A stretch of DNA of 64,000 nt from CADBRN01 sp050944685 (GTDB taxonomy: Bacteria > Bacillota > Clostridia > Lachnospirales > Lachnospiraceae): NCBI GenBank assembly GCA_050944685.1, contig JBMNRP010000010.1:42830-106829 (forward strand). The letters run 5' to 3'. Positions 16,078 to 25,316 of the stretch are shown in pieces. The number at the start of each line of letters is the position of its first letter. The stretch's first letter is position 1. The position numbers were made by a program, and so were the translations under genes. The notes under the pieces are model-generated. The model worked only from the letters and a program-made list of their open reading frames with translations, was not told where the DNA came from and made no database searches.

Positions 16078-16635
16078 ATGGAGACAAAAGAAACTTTAAG
16101 AAAACTGGTGCACGAGCGCAGAGGCCAGGCGGCCTCCAGTGATCTCGTGAAGGACAGCGAGATTATTTTCCGGAAAATTCTTCTGATGAACGAATATTTT
16201 ATTTCGGGATCGATTTACGCCTATGTGGATTACAACAATGAAGTGATGACGCGCGCCTTTATCAGCCGTGCGCTCGGCGACGGAAAAAAGGTTGCGGTTC
16301 CGAGAGTGGAGGGGGACCGCATGGCATTCTATTATATCGACAGCCTGAAGTCGCTGAAGGAAAGCCCCCGGGGCATTATGGAGCCCCCGAAAGGTGCGGA
16401 CCCGGCCGATTCCGAGGCGGCACTCATGATCATGCCCGGCGTCGCTTTCGACCCGAAGTGTCATCGGATCGGCTACGGAGGAGGATGCTACGACAAGTAT
16501 CTCGCGGAACACCCGGAGCATTACACGATCGCCGTCGCGTTCGATTTCCAGGTGTTTGATGAGGTTCCTCATGAGGAGCATGATTTCCGTCCGAACTGCC
16601 TGATCACGGAATCCAGGCGTTTTCTGAGACACTGA
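16078..16635 (+). CDS. 5-formyltetrahydrofolate cyclo-ligase
   Basis: Converts 5-formyl-THF to 5,10-methenyl-THF with ATP, clearing an inhibitory folate. The 185-residue protein shows KKVAVPRVEGDRMAFYYI, GIMEPPKG, MIMPGVAFDPKCHRIGYGGG and CYDKYL, the standard motifs of the family. The METKETL start at 16078 gives the usual N-terminus and length; an in-frame ATG at 16024 overlapping the ybeY stop would add 18 unrelated residues. It links to the folate genes further along the window (metF, folD, fchA). Confidence 0.9.
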   Translation: METKETLRKLVHERRGQAASSDLVKDSEIIFRKILLMNEYFISGSIYAYVDYNNEVMTRAFISRALGDGKKVAVPRVEGDRMAFYYIDSLKSLKESPRGIMEPPKGADPADSEAALMIMPGVAFDPKCHRIGYGGGCYDKYLAEHPEHYTIAVAFDFQVFDEVPHEEHDFRPNCLITESRRFLRH

Positions 16636-16699
16636 CGGACATGAGCGGCCGGGGACTTTTGCGTCCGGCCACATCTGACAGGATACAGGGATCATTACG

Positions 16700-18136
16700 A
16701 TGAATGAGTTTGAAAAACTGTGCTTCGCGGCTCCGGCGCCGGAGCCTGCGAGGCAGTATTATTTTATGGAACAGGCGGGTGATATCATCCGAAAACGATC
16801 TGAGGAGACGGGACGTCCCCTCACTTTCTGCGTTCAGACCTTTGGATGCCAGATGAATGCCCGCGATTCGGAAAAGCTGCGTGGCATTCTGGAAAAAATC
16901 GGCTATGAAAGAAGCGAAGATACCGATGCGGACCTGGTTCTGTTCAACACCTGCACCGTCCGGGAAAACGCCAATCTGAAGGTCTACGGAAGACTTGGAG
17001 CGCTCCGGCACCTGAAAGAAAAAAATCCGCGGATGATTATCGCTCTCTGCGGCTGCATGATGCAGGAGAAGGAGGTCGTGGAAAAGCTGAAGGAAAGTTA
17101 CCCATTCGTCGACCTCATTTTCGGTACGCACAACGTCTGGCAGCTGGCGGAGCTTCTGACAGAGCGGCTCGTATCCGGAAAACCGGTGATTCAAGTTCCC
17201 GATGCCACGGAGGGCGAGTCCGTGGAGGATCTTCCGGTGGATCGGAAGTATTCGTTTAAATCCGGCGTCAACATTATGTACGGGTGCAACAATTTCTGCT
17301 CCTACTGCATCGTCCCCTACGTCCGCGGACGGGAGCGCAGCAGAAAAATGTCTGAGATCCTTTACGAGATCCAGCGTCTGTCGGAAGACGGCGTGCGCGA
17401 GGTCATGCTCCTCGGTCAGAATGTCAATTCCTACGGGAAGGGACTCGATGAGCCTGTGAGCTTCGCAGAGCTTCTCGGCCGTGTCGCGGATATCCCCGGA
17501 ATTGACCGGGTGCGCTTCATGACATCGCACCCGAAGGATCTCTCCGATGAGCTGATCGATGTGATGGCTTCCCGGCCCAATATCTGCCGCCATCTGCATC
17601 TGCCGCTGCAGTCCGGAAGTTCGAGAGTACTGAAGATAATGAACCGGCGCTACACGAAGGAGGGCTATCTGGATCTGACGGAACGCATCCGCGCGAAGAT
17701 GCCGGATATCTCGCTGACGACGGATATTATCGTGGGATTTCCCGGCGAGACGGAGGAGGATTTCGAGGAGACGCTCGATGTCGTGCGCCGCGTCCGGTAT
17801 GACAGTGCTTTTACGTTTATCTATTCGAAGAGGAGCGGTACGCCCGCCGCGCGTATGGAGAATCAGGTGCCACAGCAGGTCGTCTCCGAGAGGTTCTCCC
17901 GCCTTCTGAGTCTCGTTCAGAAGATCGGAAGAGAGCGGACCGCGCGCTTTACGGGGGATACAAAAGAGGTTCTGGTGGAGACGGTCAACCAGCAGGATCC
18001 GCATCTGGTCACAGGGCGGATCATGGAGAATGCCGTAGTTCATTTTCCGGGAGACGATTCCCTGATCGGGCAGATCGTCCCGGTCCGGCTGGACACCTGC
18101 AGAGGGTTTTATTATTTCGGCACGCGGGCGGAGTAA
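16700..18136 (+). CDS. miaB: tRNA-2-methylthio-N6-dimethylallyladenosine synthase MiaB
   Basis: The 478-residue radical-SAM methylthiotransferase has three domains: UPF0004 with three cluster cysteines (TFGCQMN, FNTCTVRENA, ALCGCM), the radical SAM motif YGCNNFCSYCIVPYVRGRE, and a C-terminal TRAM domain (~405-470). It adds the 2-methylthio group to i6A37 in tRNAs. Its upstream partner MiaA, which makes i6A37, is also in this cluster, after mutL. The N-terminal ~35 residues before the catalytic domain are normal for Firmicutes MiaB. Confidence 0.95.
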   Translation: MNEFEKLCFAAPAPEPARQYYFMEQAGDIIRKRSEETGRPLTFCVQTFGCQMNARDSEKLRGILEKIGYERSEDTDADLVLFNTCTVRENANLKVYGRLGALRHLKEKNPRMIIALCGCMMQEKEVVEKLKESYPFVDLIFGTHNVWQLAELLTERLVSGKPVIQVPDATEGESVEDLPVDRKYSFKSGVNIMYGCNNFCSYCIVPYVRGRERSRKMSEILYEIQRLSEDGVREVMLLGQNVNSYGKGLDEPVSFAELLGRVADIPGIDRVRFMTSHPKDLSDELIDVMASRPNICRHLHLPLQSGSSRVLKIMNRRYTKEGYLDLTERIRAKMPDISLTTDIIVGFPGETEEDFEETLDVVRRVRYDSAFTFIYSKRSGTPAARMENQVPQQVVSERFSRLLSLVQKIGRERTARFTGDTKEVLVETVNQQDPHLVTGRIMENAVVHFPGDDSLIGQIVPVRLDTCRGFYYFGTRAE

Positions 18137-18203
18137 TCCGCTTTCGGGCAGCACACCGGCGAGAGGATGCCGCGGACTGTCCAGACAAGGAGGAACTGAT
18201 ACT

Positions 18204-21035
18204 TTGGCAATATCACCGATGATGCAGCATTATCTCTCGATGAAAGAACAGTATCCGGACTGTATTCTCTTTTATCGTCTCGGAGATTTTTATGAGATGT
18301 TTTTCGATGACGCGAAGACGGTTTCCCGCGAGCTGGAGCTTACCCTGACCGGAAAGAGCTGCGGCCTGAAGGAGAGGGCTCCGATGTGCGGAGTGCCCTT
18401 CCACGCGGCGGAAACGTACATCTCCCGTCTGATCGAGAAAGGATATAAGGTCGCGATCTGCGAACAGCTCGAGGATCCGAAGCTCGCAAAGGGGATGGTG
18501 AAGCGTGACGTCGTCCGGATTGTCACCCCCGGAACTATGCTGGATTCCGAGGGACTTGACGAGGGAAAAAACAATTATCTGATGAGCATCGTTTCCATGG
18601 ACGACGTCTTCGGAATCGCTCTTGCGGATATCTCCACCGGAGAGTGCCTTGTCACCCAGGTCAATACCCAGGAAAAACTCCTGGATGAAATTATGAAATT
18701 TACTCCCGCTGAGATCATCTGCAATCAGTCTCTCTTTGTTTCCGGCCTGGACCTGGACGACCTCAGAGAAAGACTCCATTTCAGCATCACGAAGCCCGGG
18801 GACTGGTGCTTCGATTCACAGACATGCGAGCGTGTTCTGAAAAAACAGTTTCATGTATCGTCTCTGAAAGGGCTCGGAATCGATGATTTTCCGTACGGAA
18901 CCATCGCCGCAGGCGCCCTGTTTTCCTATCTGTATGAGACCCAGAAGTCCGATATGAAGCAGATGACGAAAATCACGCCCTACTACGCCGATCATTTTAT
19001 GCTGATCGACAGCGCGACGATGCGCAATCTCGAACTGATCGAGACCATGCGCGAAAAAAAGAAGCGCGGTTCGCTTCTCTGGGTTCTGGACCGGACGAAA
19101 ACCGCGATGGGCGCCCGCATGCTGAGAAACTTTATCGAGCAGCCCCTCATTGACCGGGAGGCGATCGAGGACCGCCTGGACGCGGTCGGGGCCTTCTCCG
19201 AAGCGCCTCTGGTCCGGGATGAGGTCCGCGAGTACCTCCAGCCGGTTTACGATCTGGAGCGGCTCTGCAGCCGCATCGTCTATCAGTCCGCGAATCCGAG
19301 GGACCTGATCGCGTTCCGCACCTCACTGGAGATGCTTCCGGCCATCCGGGACCAGATCCGGGAAATGCCGGGAAAGATCATGCACCGGCTCGCGGAAGAC
19401 CTGGATCCTCTTGAAGATCTCTGCGATCTGGTAAAAAGGGCGATAGTGGATGATCCGCCGCTCGCCATGAAGGAAGGCGGCATTATCCGGGACGGATACA
19501 ATGAGCAGGTCGACCAGTACCGCGAGGCACAGGCGGGCGGAAAACAGTGGCTGACAAAGCTCGAGGAGGAAGAGCGGGAGAGAACCGGAATCCGCACCCT
19601 GCGGATCAAATTCAACAAGGTATTCGGGTACTGCATTGAGGTGACCAATTCCTTCAGGGACAAGGTGCCGGAAGACTATATCCGCCGTCAGACCCTGACA
19701 AACGCGGAACGCTATACAACGCAGAAACTGAAAGAGATGGAAGAAAAGATTCTCGGGGCGGAGGAAAAGCTCTCCGGGATCGAGTACCAGCTGTTTACCG
19801 ATGTGCGGGACCGGATCGCCGCCGAGGTTCTCCGGATCCAGAGAACGGCTTCCGCGGTGGCCGCCATCGACGTTTTTGCGTCTCTTTCCTACGTCGCCGA
19901 GCACAATCATTACGTTCGTCCGAAGATTAACACGGACGGAGTTCTCGATATCCGGGACGGCCGCCATCCCGTTGTGGAAAACATGACCCGGGACGATCTG
20001 TTCATTCCCAATGACGCGAAGCTCGATAAGGATGAAAACCGCGTCGCGATTATCACCGGTCCGAACATGGCCGGAAAATCGACATACATGAGGCAGACGG
20101 CGCTGATCGTGCTGATGGCTCAGATCGGTTCCTTTGTTCCCGCCGCCTCTGCCGATATCGGCATTGTGGACCGCATATTCACACGCGTCGGGGCATCGGA
20201 CGATCTGGCAAGCGGCAAGAGTACGTTCATGATCGAGATGAACGAAGTCGCAAACATCCTGCGGAACGCCACCTCCGACAGCCTCCTGATTCTGGATGAA
20301 ATCGGGCGCGGGACCAGCACATTCGACGGTCTCTCCATTGCCTGGGCGGTGGTCGAGTACGTGGCGGACAAGAAAAAAATCGGGGCGAGGACGCTCTTTG
20401 CGACGCATTACCACGAGCTGACCGAACTGGAGGGAAAAATCCCGGGCGTTCACAATTACTGCATCGCCGTGAAAGAGCGGGGCAGGGATATCGTATTTCT
20501 CCGGAAGATTATCCGCGGCGGAGCAGACCGGAGCTACGGAATCCAGGTGGCCCGGCTGGCCGGCGTTCCCGAGGAGGTTCTCGAAAGAGCGGACGAGCTG
20601 GCGGCCCGTCTTGCCAGGAGCGACATCACATCCGCTGTGCAGGATATTTCTGCGGAAGACAGCACGGTTCAGAATTATATCGGCAAAGAGGACGAGGTTG
20701 CCCCGGGGAATGACGGAAGCGGAAAAAAGAAGAGAGGAGCTCCGGATGCCGGGGACATCGCCCTGAAAGATGGTTCCGGTGCCGGCATCGCCCCCGGGAA
20801 GCATTCTTTCGGATTTGCCGCGGAGATGGGACGGATGAACTCGGAGGCGGACGGACAGTTTACCTTCTTTTCTGCACCTCCGGAGGGCGGTATGGACGGA
20901 GAAAATCCGAAAAAAGTGAAGAAGAGCGACAAGATTATCCGCAGGCTGAAGGAGGCAAAGCTGAACTCCATGACGCCGATCGAGGCGATGAACTTCCTCT
21001 ACCGCCTGCAGAAGGAAGCCGATAAAATCGGATAA
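18204..21035 (+). CDS. mutS: DNA mismatch repair protein MutS
   Basis: The 943-residue protein carries the mismatch-reading motif GDFYEMFFDDA (Phe-x-Glu) near the N-terminus, clamp and lever domains, and the ATPase domain with Walker A TGPNMAGKSTYMRQ (~618-626) and LDEIGRGTSTFDGLS. Most MutS1 proteins have ~850-880 residues; the extra length is a low-complexity Gly/Lys/Asp-rich stretch (~815-910) before the final helix-turn-helix tail (NSMTPIEAMNFLYRLQKEAD). The start is a TTG with AAGGAGGA nine bases upstream; the ATG at 18219 is too far from it. mutL follows after 14 bases. Confidence 0.95.
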   Translation: MAISPMMQHYLSMKEQYPDCILFYRLGDFYEMFFDDAKTVSRELELTLTGKSCGLKERAPMCGVPFHAAETYISRLIEKGYKVAICEQLEDPKLAKGMVKRDVVRIVTPGTMLDSEGLDEGKNNYLMSIVSMDDVFGIALADISTGECLVTQVNTQEKLLDEIMKFTPAEIICNQSLFVSGLDLDDLRERLHFSITKPGDWCFDSQTCERVLKKQFHVSSLKGLGIDDFPYGTIAAGALFSYLYETQKSDMKQMTKITPYYADHFMLIDSATMRNLELIETMREKKKRGSLLWVLDRTKTAMGARMLRNFIEQPLIDREAIEDRLDAVGAFSEAPLVRDEVREYLQPVYDLERLCSRIVYQSANPRDLIAFRTSLEMLPAIRDQIREMPGKIMHRLAEDLDPLEDLCDLVKRAIVDDPPLAMKEGGIIRDGYNEQVDQYREAQAGGKQWLTKLEEEERERTGIRTLRIKFNKVFGYCIEVTNSFRDKVPEDYIRRQTLTNAERYTTQKLKEMEEKILGAEEKLSGIEYQLFTDVRDRIAAEVLRIQRTASAVAAIDVFASLSYVAEHNHYVRPKINTDGVLDIRDGRHPVVENMTRDDLFIPNDAKLDKDENRVAIITGPNMAGKSTYMRQTALIVLMAQIGSFVPAASADIGIVDRIFTRVGASDDLASGKSTFMIEMNEVANILRNATSDSLLILDEIGRGTSTFDGLSIAWAVVEYVADKKKIGARTLFATHYHELTELEGKIPGVHNYCIAVKERGRDIVFLRKIIRGGADRSYGIQVARLAGVPEEVLERADELAARLARSDITSAVQDISAEDSTVQNYIGKEDEVAPGNDGSGKKKRGAPDAGDIALKDGSGAGIAPGKHSFGFAAEMGRMNSEADGQFTFFSAPPEGGMDGENPKKVKKSDKIIRRLKEAKLNSMTPIEAMNFLYRLQKEADKIG

Positions 21036-21049
21036 CGAAGGAGCCGGAC

Positions 21050-22963
21050 ATGAACACGATCGAAGTCTTAGATAAAAATACGATAGATAAGATCGCCGCC
21101 GGAGAAGTAGTCGAGCGTCCTGCCTCCGTGGTCAAGGAGCTTCTGGAAAACGCGATTGACGCGGGTGCCGGTGCGATCACGGTGGAGATCCGGGAGGGCG
21201 GAAAATCCGTGATCCGCATCACGGATAACGGCAGCGGAATTCCCGCCGACCAGGTTGATCTCGCTTTTACCCGGCACGCGACGAGCAAGATCCGGAACAT
21301 CGGAGACCTGATTCAGATCCGTTCGCTCGGATTCCGCGGTGAGGCGCTTTCCAGCATTGCCGCCGTTTCCCAGGTGGAAATGATCACAAAGACGCCGGAC
21401 TCTCTCGTCGGCACGCATTGCTGCATCGAGGGAGGCGTCCGGACTCTGACAGAGGAGATCGGTGCTCCCCAGGGGACCACCATCATTGTCCGCAATCTCT
21501 TTTACAATACGCCCGCCCGGGCGAAATTTTTGAAATCCGCCTCAGCGGAGGGAAGCCGGGCGGCAGCGGTCGTGGAAGAGATCGCACTGTCGCACCCGGA
21601 TATTTCCTTCAAGTTTCTGATGAACGGGCAGAACCGCCTGTTTACGAGCGGGAACGGGAATCTGAAGGAAATTATTCACCAGATTTTCGGAAAAGAGATC
21701 GGGCGAGGTCTGATCCCGGTTGAATACAGGGGAAAGCTGATTTCAATTTCCGGTTTCATCGGGTCACCGGAGATCGCGAGAGGAAACCGCGGGTTTGAAA
21801 ATTATTTTGTGAACGGCCGCTTCGTAAAGAGCCGGGTGCTCTCCCGCGCGATCGAAGATGCCTATCACGGTCATCTCATGCAGCACCGCTATCCGTTTAC
21901 GCTTCTCTACTTTGATCTGAACGGGGATCGTGTGGATGTCAATGTCCATCCCTCGAAGATGGAAGTGCGGATTTCCGGGGAGGAGGATGTTTACCGCGAG
22001 ATCATTCTGGCTCTCCAGAACACTCTGATGGAGCGGGAGCGCATCCCCGAGATTCATCTGGGGAAGGAAATGCCCGGGAAAAAGCAGGAGACGGAGCTTC
22101 CGCATCTGAAGCAGTCGATTCCGGAGCCGTTTGAGAAACGAAGAAGAGAAGCAAAAGAAAATACTCCTTCCGGAGGACTTCCCGGGTTTCGCGGAGGCGA
22201 GGCGGACCCGGTGCGGATCGCCGGCATCCTGAAACAGGAGGAGAAAAAGCAGGAGGGAAAAGGCGGCCGGGAGGAAAAGAGCCGGAATCCGTCTTCGGAA
22301 GCAGGCGCACTTCGAGAGAGCGGTTCTTACGGCACCGCCCCGGAGCAGACCGGACTTTTTGACGGGAAAATGCTCTCGGCCGACGTGAGGGAACGTCACC
22401 GGATGATCGGACAGATTTTCGGGACCTACTGGCTGATTGAATTCGAAGACGCACTCTACATCGTTGATCAGCACGCGGCTCACGAAAAGGTACTCTATGA
22501 GCGGCTGATGAAGCAGTACCGGGAAAAGAGTGTGAATTCGCAGATTCTGTATCCTGCCCCTGTCGTCACGCTGACGATCCGCGAGCAGGAGATTCTGCAG
22601 AAAAATATCGATTCGTTCCGCGCGCTCGGCTATGAGGCGGAGCCCTTCGGGGGTCGTTCCTACCAGATCACATCGGTACCGGACAATCTGTACCGGGTGG
22701 ATCCCGGCGCCCTGTTCCGGGAAATTCTCGACGGACTCGCGGATAACGGGGGAACCGGGGAACGAATGATACTCGAGCGGATCGCCTCGATGTCTTGCAA
22801 GGCGGCAGTCAAGGGAAACCGGGTAATGAGCGTCGCGGAGGCGGACGCCCTCATTGATGAGCTTCTTCAGCTCGAGGATCCGTATCATTGTCCGCACGGA
22901 CGTCCGACCATAGTGAAAATGACGCACTATGAGCTGGACCGGAAATTCCGGAGGATCGTATGA
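21050..22963 (+). CDS. mutL: DNA mismatch repair endonuclease MutL
   Basis: A GHKL ATPase in the N-terminal half (LLENAIDAGAGAITVEI, ITDNGSGIP, TRHATSKI, SLGFRGEALSSIAAV) joined by a variable, charged linker (~340-440) to a C-terminal dimerisation and nuclease domain. The latter keeps the endonuclease motif DQHAAHEKVLYE (from ~473, fitting DQHAx2Ex4E), with SCKAAVK and CPHGRPT near the end, so this MutL should nick DNA as in other bacteria lacking MutH. It overlaps miaA by four bases (ATGA). Confidence 0.95.
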   Translation: MNTIEVLDKNTIDKIAAGEVVERPASVVKELLENAIDAGAGAITVEIREGGKSVIRITDNGSGIPADQVDLAFTRHATSKIRNIGDLIQIRSLGFRGEALSSIAAVSQVEMITKTPDSLVGTHCCIEGGVRTLTEEIGAPQGTTIIVRNLFYNTPARAKFLKSASAEGSRAAAVVEEIALSHPDISFKFLMNGQNRLFTSGNGNLKEIIHQIFGKEIGRGLIPVEYRGKLISISGFIGSPEIARGNRGFENYFVNGRFVKSRVLSRAIEDAYHGHLMQHRYPFTLLYFDLNGDRVDVNVHPSKMEVRISGEEDVYREIILALQNTLMERERIPEIHLGKEMPGKKQETELPHLKQSIPEPFEKRRREAKENTPSGGLPGFRGGEADPVRIAGILKQEEKKQEGKGGREEKSRNPSSEAGALRESGSYGTAPEQTGLFDGKMLSADVRERHRMIGQIFGTYWLIEFEDALYIVDQHAAHEKVLYERLMKQYREKSVNSQILYPAPVVTLTIREQEILQKNIDSFRALGYEAEPFGGRSYQITSVPDNLYRVDPGALFREILDGLADNGGTGERMILERIASMSCKAAVKGNRVMSVAEADALIDELLQLEDPYHCPHGRPTIVKMTHYELDRKFRRIV

Positions 22964-23910
22964 GCGGGAAAATGCCATGCATGGTGATCGCGGGTCCGAC
23001 TGCGGTCGGAAAATCGAAGCTCTCCATCCGCGTGGCCAGAGAGATCGGAGGATCCGTCATTTCCGCCGACTCCATGCAGATCTACAGGCGGATGAACATA
23101 GGGACGGCGAAGATCACCAGAGAGGAAATGGGCGGGATACCGCACTATCTGATCGATGAGCTTGAGCCTTCCGAGCCCTTCAACGTGTTTCTTTTTCAAA
23201 AGATGGCGCGGTCCGCGATGCGGGAGATCTGCGCCGCCGGCCGGATTCCGATCATCGCCGGGGGAACCGGATTCTATATCCAGGCGTTCTTGAAAGATGT
23301 GGATTTTACGGAGACAGAAGGCGAATCTGCTTATCGCAGAGAACTCGAAAAAATTTCGCGGGAGGGCGGAAGCGGCCGCCTGTATGATCGCCTGAAGGAG
23401 ATCGATCCGCGATCCGCCTCAATCATTCATCCGCACAACATCAAGCGCATCATCCGTGCCCTGGAATATTACCACGAGACCGGAAGACCGATATCGGAAC
23501 ACAATGACGAGCAGAGGCGAAAAGAATCTCCCTACCGGTATGTCTATTTCGTTCTGACCGACAGGCGGGAAAACATCTACCGCCGGATCAATCAGCGGGT
23601 GGACCGGATGGTTCAGGAGGGACTGTTCGAAGAGGCGGAGCAGCTGATCCGGGAGGGACTCCCGGAGGACTGCACTTCCATGAAAGGACTGGGTTACCGG
23701 GAGATGTTCCCGTATTTTCGCGGCGAGATCTCGAAAGAAGAGACGATCCGGCAGATCAAGCTGGATACGAGACATTTTGCCAAGCGGCAGCTGACGTGGT
23801 TCCGGCGCGAGCCGGGTGCGGTCTGGATCGATCAATCTCAGTTCGGGTACGATGAGGACAGAATTCTGAAGGAGGTTCTGTCGGTCTGGAAGATTCGTAT
23901 GGAAGAATAA
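22960..23910 (+). CDS. miaA: tRNA dimethylallyltransferase MiaA
   Basis: Transfers a dimethylallyl group to A37 of tRNAs reading UNN codons, the step before MiaB. The 316-residue protein has the P-loop GPTAVGKS, DSMQIYRRMNIGTAK, the catalytic-region PHYLIDELEPSEPFNV, GGTGFYIQA and the C-terminal KGLGYREMFPYF and TRHFAKRQLTWFR motifs. It starts inside the mutL stop codon. The mutS-mutL-miaA order is widely conserved. Confidence 0.95.
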   Translation: MSGKMPCMVIAGPTAVGKSKLSIRVAREIGGSVISADSMQIYRRMNIGTAKITREEMGGIPHYLIDELEPSEPFNVFLFQKMARSAMREICAAGRIPIIAGGTGFYIQAFLKDVDFTETEGESAYRRELEKISREGGSGRLYDRLKEIDPRSASIIHPHNIKRIIRALEYYHETGRPISEHNDEQRRKESPYRYVYFVLTDRRENIYRRINQRVDRMVQEGLFEEAEQLIREGLPEDCTSMKGLGYREMFPYFRGEISKEETIRQIKLDTRHFAKRQLTWFRREPGAVWIDQSQFGYDEDRILKEVLSVWKIRMEE

Positions 23911-23943
23911 TACAGGAAATTATTGGATTGAAGGAATATCAGA

Positions 23944-25266
23944 ATGGACTGGAATGATTACTACTCGGAAGACGAAATGAAAAACCAATACACGCATGCC
24001 GGAATCGACGAAGACGTGCTTGCGTTCGGGAATCGGATCTGTGAGTCTCTGCGCGGGCGCTTTGACCGGATCGATTCCATCGCCGAATACAATCAGCTGA
24101 AGGTGATCCGCGCCATGCAGGAGAACCAGGTGAGTGAGGCGTGTCTCTACTCCTCGACCGGCTACGGCTACGACGACATCGGACGCGACCGTCTGGAGAA
24201 GGTTTACGCTTCCGCGTTCGGTACCGAGGATGCGCTTGTCCGCCCCCTGATCGCCTGCGGAACACACGCGCTCGGAGTGGCGCTTGCAGGAAATCTGCGC
24301 CCGGGGGATGAGCTTCTCTCACCGGTCGGAAAGCCCTATGACACACTCGAGGAGGTGATCGGGATCCGCCCGTCCAGGGGATCTCTCGCAGAGTACGGCA
24401 TTACCTACCGGCAGGTCGACCTGCTCCCGGACGGCTCCTTCGATTACGAGGGCATCCGGAACGCCATCCATGAGAAGACGAAGCTCGTAACCATTCAGCG
24501 TTCCAAGGGATATCAGACGCGGCCGTCGTTTTCGGTCAGCTCCATCGGAAAACTGATACATTTCATCAAGGGGATTCGCCCCGATCTGATCTGCATGGTG
24601 GACAACTGCTACGGAGAATTTACCGAGTGCCGGGAGCCATCTGAGGTCGGAGCCGATATGATTGTCGGATCTCTGATCAAAAATCCGGGTGGCGGCCTCG
24701 CCCCGATCGGCGGCTACATCGCCGGGACGAAGGAATGCGTGGCCAATGCCGCTTACCGCCTGACAACCCCCGGCCTGGGAAAAGAAGTCGGCGCTACGCT
24801 CGGTGTCAACCAGAAGCTGTTTCAGGGATTTTTCCTGGCCCCGACCGTGACCGCTTCGGCCTTGAAGGGCGCGATTTTCGCGGCCAATATCTATGAGTCC
24901 CTCGGTTTCCCGGTCATTCCGAACGGGAGCGAGTCCAGGCACGATATTATTCAGTCTGTGGTGTTCGGAAAAAGAGAGGGGGTTATCGCTTTCTGTCAGG
25001 GCATCCAGGCGGCCTCTCCCGTCGACGCGCATGTCGTTCCGGAACCCTGGCCCATGCCGGGCTACGACAGTGACGTGATCATGGCGGCCGGAGCCTTCGT
25101 CCAGGGTTCCTCGATCGAGCTCTCCGCGGACGGCCCGATGAAGCCGCCCTATGCCGTCTATTTTCAGGGCGGATTGACCTGGCCGCACGCGAAGCTGGGC
25201 ATTCTCATGAGTCTTCAGAAGCTGAAAGAAGCGGGAATGGTTTCCGCCGGACAGCTGAAAAAATAA
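23944..25266 (+). CDS. Methionine gamma-lyase family protein (YnbB / aluminium-resistance type, PLP-dependent)
   Basis: The 440-residue PLP enzyme of fold type I contains YSSTGYGYDDIGRDRLEKVY, ACGTHALGVAL, the cofactor-aspartate region MVDNCYGEFTE and the probable PLP-lysine segment SLIKNPGGGLAPIGGYIAG. This matches the Met_gamma_lyase family that follows miaA in many Firmicutes. The annotation 'aluminium resistance' is historical, and the true substrate is not established. It lies 33 bases after miaA and is preceded by AAGGAA. Confidence 0.88.
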   Translation: MDWNDYYSEDEMKNQYTHAGIDEDVLAFGNRICESLRGRFDRIDSIAEYNQLKVIRAMQENQVSEACLYSSTGYGYDDIGRDRLEKVYASAFGTEDALVRPLIACGTHALGVALAGNLRPGDELLSPVGKPYDTLEEVIGIRPSRGSLAEYGITYRQVDLLPDGSFDYEGIRNAIHEKTKLVTIQRSKGYQTRPSFSVSSIGKLIHFIKGIRPDLICMVDNCYGEFTECREPSEVGADMIVGSLIKNPGGGLAPIGGYIAGTKECVANAAYRLTTPGLGKEVGATLGVNQKLFQGFFLAPTVTASALKGAIFAANIYESLGFPVIPNGSESRHDIIQSVVFGKREGVIAFCQGIQAASPVDAHVVPEPWPMPGYDSDVIMAAGAFVQGSSIELSADGPMKPPYAVYFQGGLTWPHAKLGILMSLQKLKEAGMVSAGQLKK

Positions 25267-25316
25267 GCAAATTTTCCGATAGGAAAGTTTTCTGACAGGG
25301 AAAGGAAGATGAACAG

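Noticed and set aside
16604..18154. 516-codon minus-strand open frame across miaB
   Set aside because: It lies antisense to a complete, motif-rich miaB; long antisense frames are common in this GC-rich codon usage and its translation has no recognisable motifs.
19323..20804. 493-codon minus-strand open frame across mutS
   Set aside because: Antisense to the MutS clamp and ATPase region, with no domain of its own.
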